Assembly (NCBI RefSeq): GCF_020085105.1
Contig: NC_058051.1
Span: 24,431,455-24,495,454, forward strand
Reading direction: 5' to 3'
Length of the DNA stretch: 64,000 bases
Source of the DNA: Siniperca chuatsi
Lineage: Eukaryota > Chordata > Actinopteri > Centrarchiformes > Sinipercidae
In this document: positions 62,432-64,000 of the stretch, piece by piece
Numbering within the stretch: position 1 is the stretch's first letter
How the letters are laid out: the number at the start of each line of letters is the position of its first letter
Position numbers and translations under genes: made by a program
Notes under the pieces: generated by a model
What the model was told of the DNA's origin: nothing
Seen by the model: only the letters and a program-made list of their open reading frames with translations
Database searches by the model: none

Positions 62432-63740
62432 CTGAAGCACCAGATCAATGTGTGTTTCATTTCTCAGCACTCAAGAAGTGCAGTGTCCTTGGTCTTCCCA
62501 GCAAACGTTTTCCTGACATAATGTTCAATAATCAGTGTAGCAAACCTAGTGCACCTTCACTAATATAGTCAAGGGGACTTTAAAACATGAAGCATTTCAA
62601 CATTAAAGGTTTTTCCTCTGCAGAGCCACACCTAAAAGACATTCTTAATACTCACACAGCTGAAATGGCCTCTGCCTTATGACCATTAACAACCCACACA
62701 GACATGGCAGTAATTAGGACAGAGGCTTATATGGTGTGAGATACACTGTTCTTAATATTAGTAATATTTCCTATATGTCTTGAGTGTATTTGTGTAGCCC
62801 ATTATGCCCTAGCTGGTGCTTTATCTCTGTCCAAATACCTGACAGGAATCTCTTACCTTGTGTTTTTATACTCTCACATGCACTATTACACTTACTGTTC
62901 TGTCTTTATATTCAGCAGCTTCATTCCAGTTGTCACCCCGAAACACATAAAAAAACTCAATTGCCCTTGAGTTTAATTTAAAACACTGTTACACATGTAC
63001 AATTACTTTCTGAAGTAAAACCTTTTTCAGAAACATCAAGGATGCTTCCCTTCTTATTATTGTTGGTACATATTGGCCTTCTGATACTGGCATTAGCATG
63101 CTTTGAGCTTTTTCCTTCTTACCCTAACGCTAATGTGATACACATAATCCTGAGTAGTTATTAATGAAATAATAAGGAATAAACCAGAAATTAATTACCA
63201 AACAGTTAACAATTAGTTCCTGAATTACTCAGAATGGTAGCTCCAAGCAATGCAGTGAAAACTAATGGAACAGTATTCATGAAATAATGATGCATTCAAT
63301 GATGCATTCTCAATAAAAACTCACTCAGTGCACTACCTTAATGGATGGGACAACAGACAAACTGACATGTACATGACATGAGTCATTGGTTATATGCCAT
63401 TTAGCAGCTGACTGAGAACTAATCAGGCATGATGCATTAAGAAAATACGGTCAATATGCATACGTATAGATAAGTATAGATATCTTGCAAATCATAGACA
63501 CGGGTTCTTTAATGTAGTAGCAGTCTCTTTTCAAGTAACTTATCAATATCCGCTAGTCCTTAATTCAGGAGATACCCAGGTGTTAGCTATTCATTAATTA
63601 GCAGTTAGTACCTGATTTGTTCCTTACTCATTCTTTGCTACTCATGATTTTATGAAGTTTATTGTTAAGTGTTACCCTGTCCATTTCTACAAAATGACAA
63701 TGATGGATACATGGTAGTCTTTGCCATTTAATGCACTGTA
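62431..63740. other. Intergenic flank with degenerate repeat-like sequence
   Basis: No gene seen. From about 63140 to 63676 two segments (near GGAATAAACCAGAAATTAAT and, inverted, near GTTAGTACCTGATTTGTTCC) look like diverged inverted copies. The stretch ends in AAGTGTTACC, a sequence common at ends of fish miniature elements. Boundaries cannot be set by eye. Confidence 0.35.
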
Positions 63741-63923
63741 ATAGGCTTTTTTCACATAAGCCATTTTGACGTGTCACAGCAGGAAAAGCACATGTGTAAG
63801 TATTAAAATTAATGATGCTTCCTGGGACACTTGGATAGAACAGAGCTATCATTACTGTTATTAGTAACACCTGTTCTTTTCCTGCTATGGCATGTCAAAA
63901 TGTCTGCTGTGAAAAAGGCCTAT
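63741..63923. mobile_element. Miniature terminal-inverted-repeat element, about 183 bp
   Basis: The first 57 bases (ATAGGCTTTTTTCACATAAG...) and the reverse complement of the last 57 (ATAGGCCTTTTTCACAGCAG...) agree at most positions, sharing CATTTTGAC, AGCAGGAAAAG and a GTGT end. The 70-base core has no open frame. The superfamily is unknown and no target duplication is evident. Confidence 0.78.
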
Positions 63924-64000
63924 GGTGGTTGGAGAAGCTTGCATTGTAACACTTCAGCTCATCAGTTGTTGTTCCCCCAAGTGTTTTGATTTGTTTGCAT

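Overview
This is vertebrate nuclear DNA, almost certainly from a teleost and probably a percomorph. The genes are split by short GT-AG introns. Microsatellites are frequent, mostly (CA)n with some (CT)n. Several fish-type interspersed repeats occur: L2/Rex1-like LINE pieces, foldback elements whose ends are TTAA, and a hAT-like miniature element. Seven protein genes are recognisable and an eighth small one is proposed. All exon boundaries were read by hand from splice consensus and reading-frame continuity; no alignment was run.

Layout. 1-4.4 kb: 5' end of a class 3 semaphorin on the minus strand, with the first coding exon at 2217-2316 and the rest of the gene beyond the window start. 4.4-9.2 kb: intergenic, with microsatellites. 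9.2-14.5 kb: tspyl2 (minus, 8 coding exons, 550 aa, ending in an acidic tail). 16.9-25 kb: a glycogen-targeting PP1 subunit most like PPP1R3F (plus, 4 exons, 658 aa, C-terminal membrane anchor). 26.9-28.6 kb: a 5'-truncated L2-type LINE. 29.8-35.1 kb: gpr173 (plus, single coding exon, 400 aa, spliced 5' UTR). 36.6-37.6 kb: two interspersed repeats. 38.6-44.0 kb: wdr13 (minus, 9 coding exons, 482 aa). 44.8-45.9 kb: a proposed small lysine-rich protein gene (plus). 47.6-53.7 kb: porcn (minus, 13 coding exons, 457 aa, with a 21-nt microexon). 56.8-60.2 kb: a gene joining an N-terminal THAP domain to C2H2 zinc fingers (minus, 521 aa). 60.3-64 kb: LINE remnants and a terminal-inverted-repeat element.

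The combination tspyl2, gpr173, ppp1r3f-like, wdr13 and porcn matches genes that sit on human Xp11.2-p11.23, so the window looks like a compact fish counterpart of that block. The genes do not form one pathway: axon guidance (semaphorin), chromatin (tspyl2, possibly the THAP protein), glycogen metabolism (PPP1R3), an orphan GPCR (gpr173), a nuclear WD40 protein (wdr13) and Wnt acylation (porcn).

The most noteworthy items are the THAP-C2H2 gene, the small lysine-rich gene, and a palindromic repeat family. One copy of that family keeps both arms (about 58834-59490). Two shorter copies (15625-15998 and 56434-56800) have each lost most of one arm at different breakpoints. No retrovirus-like or LTR element was recognised.
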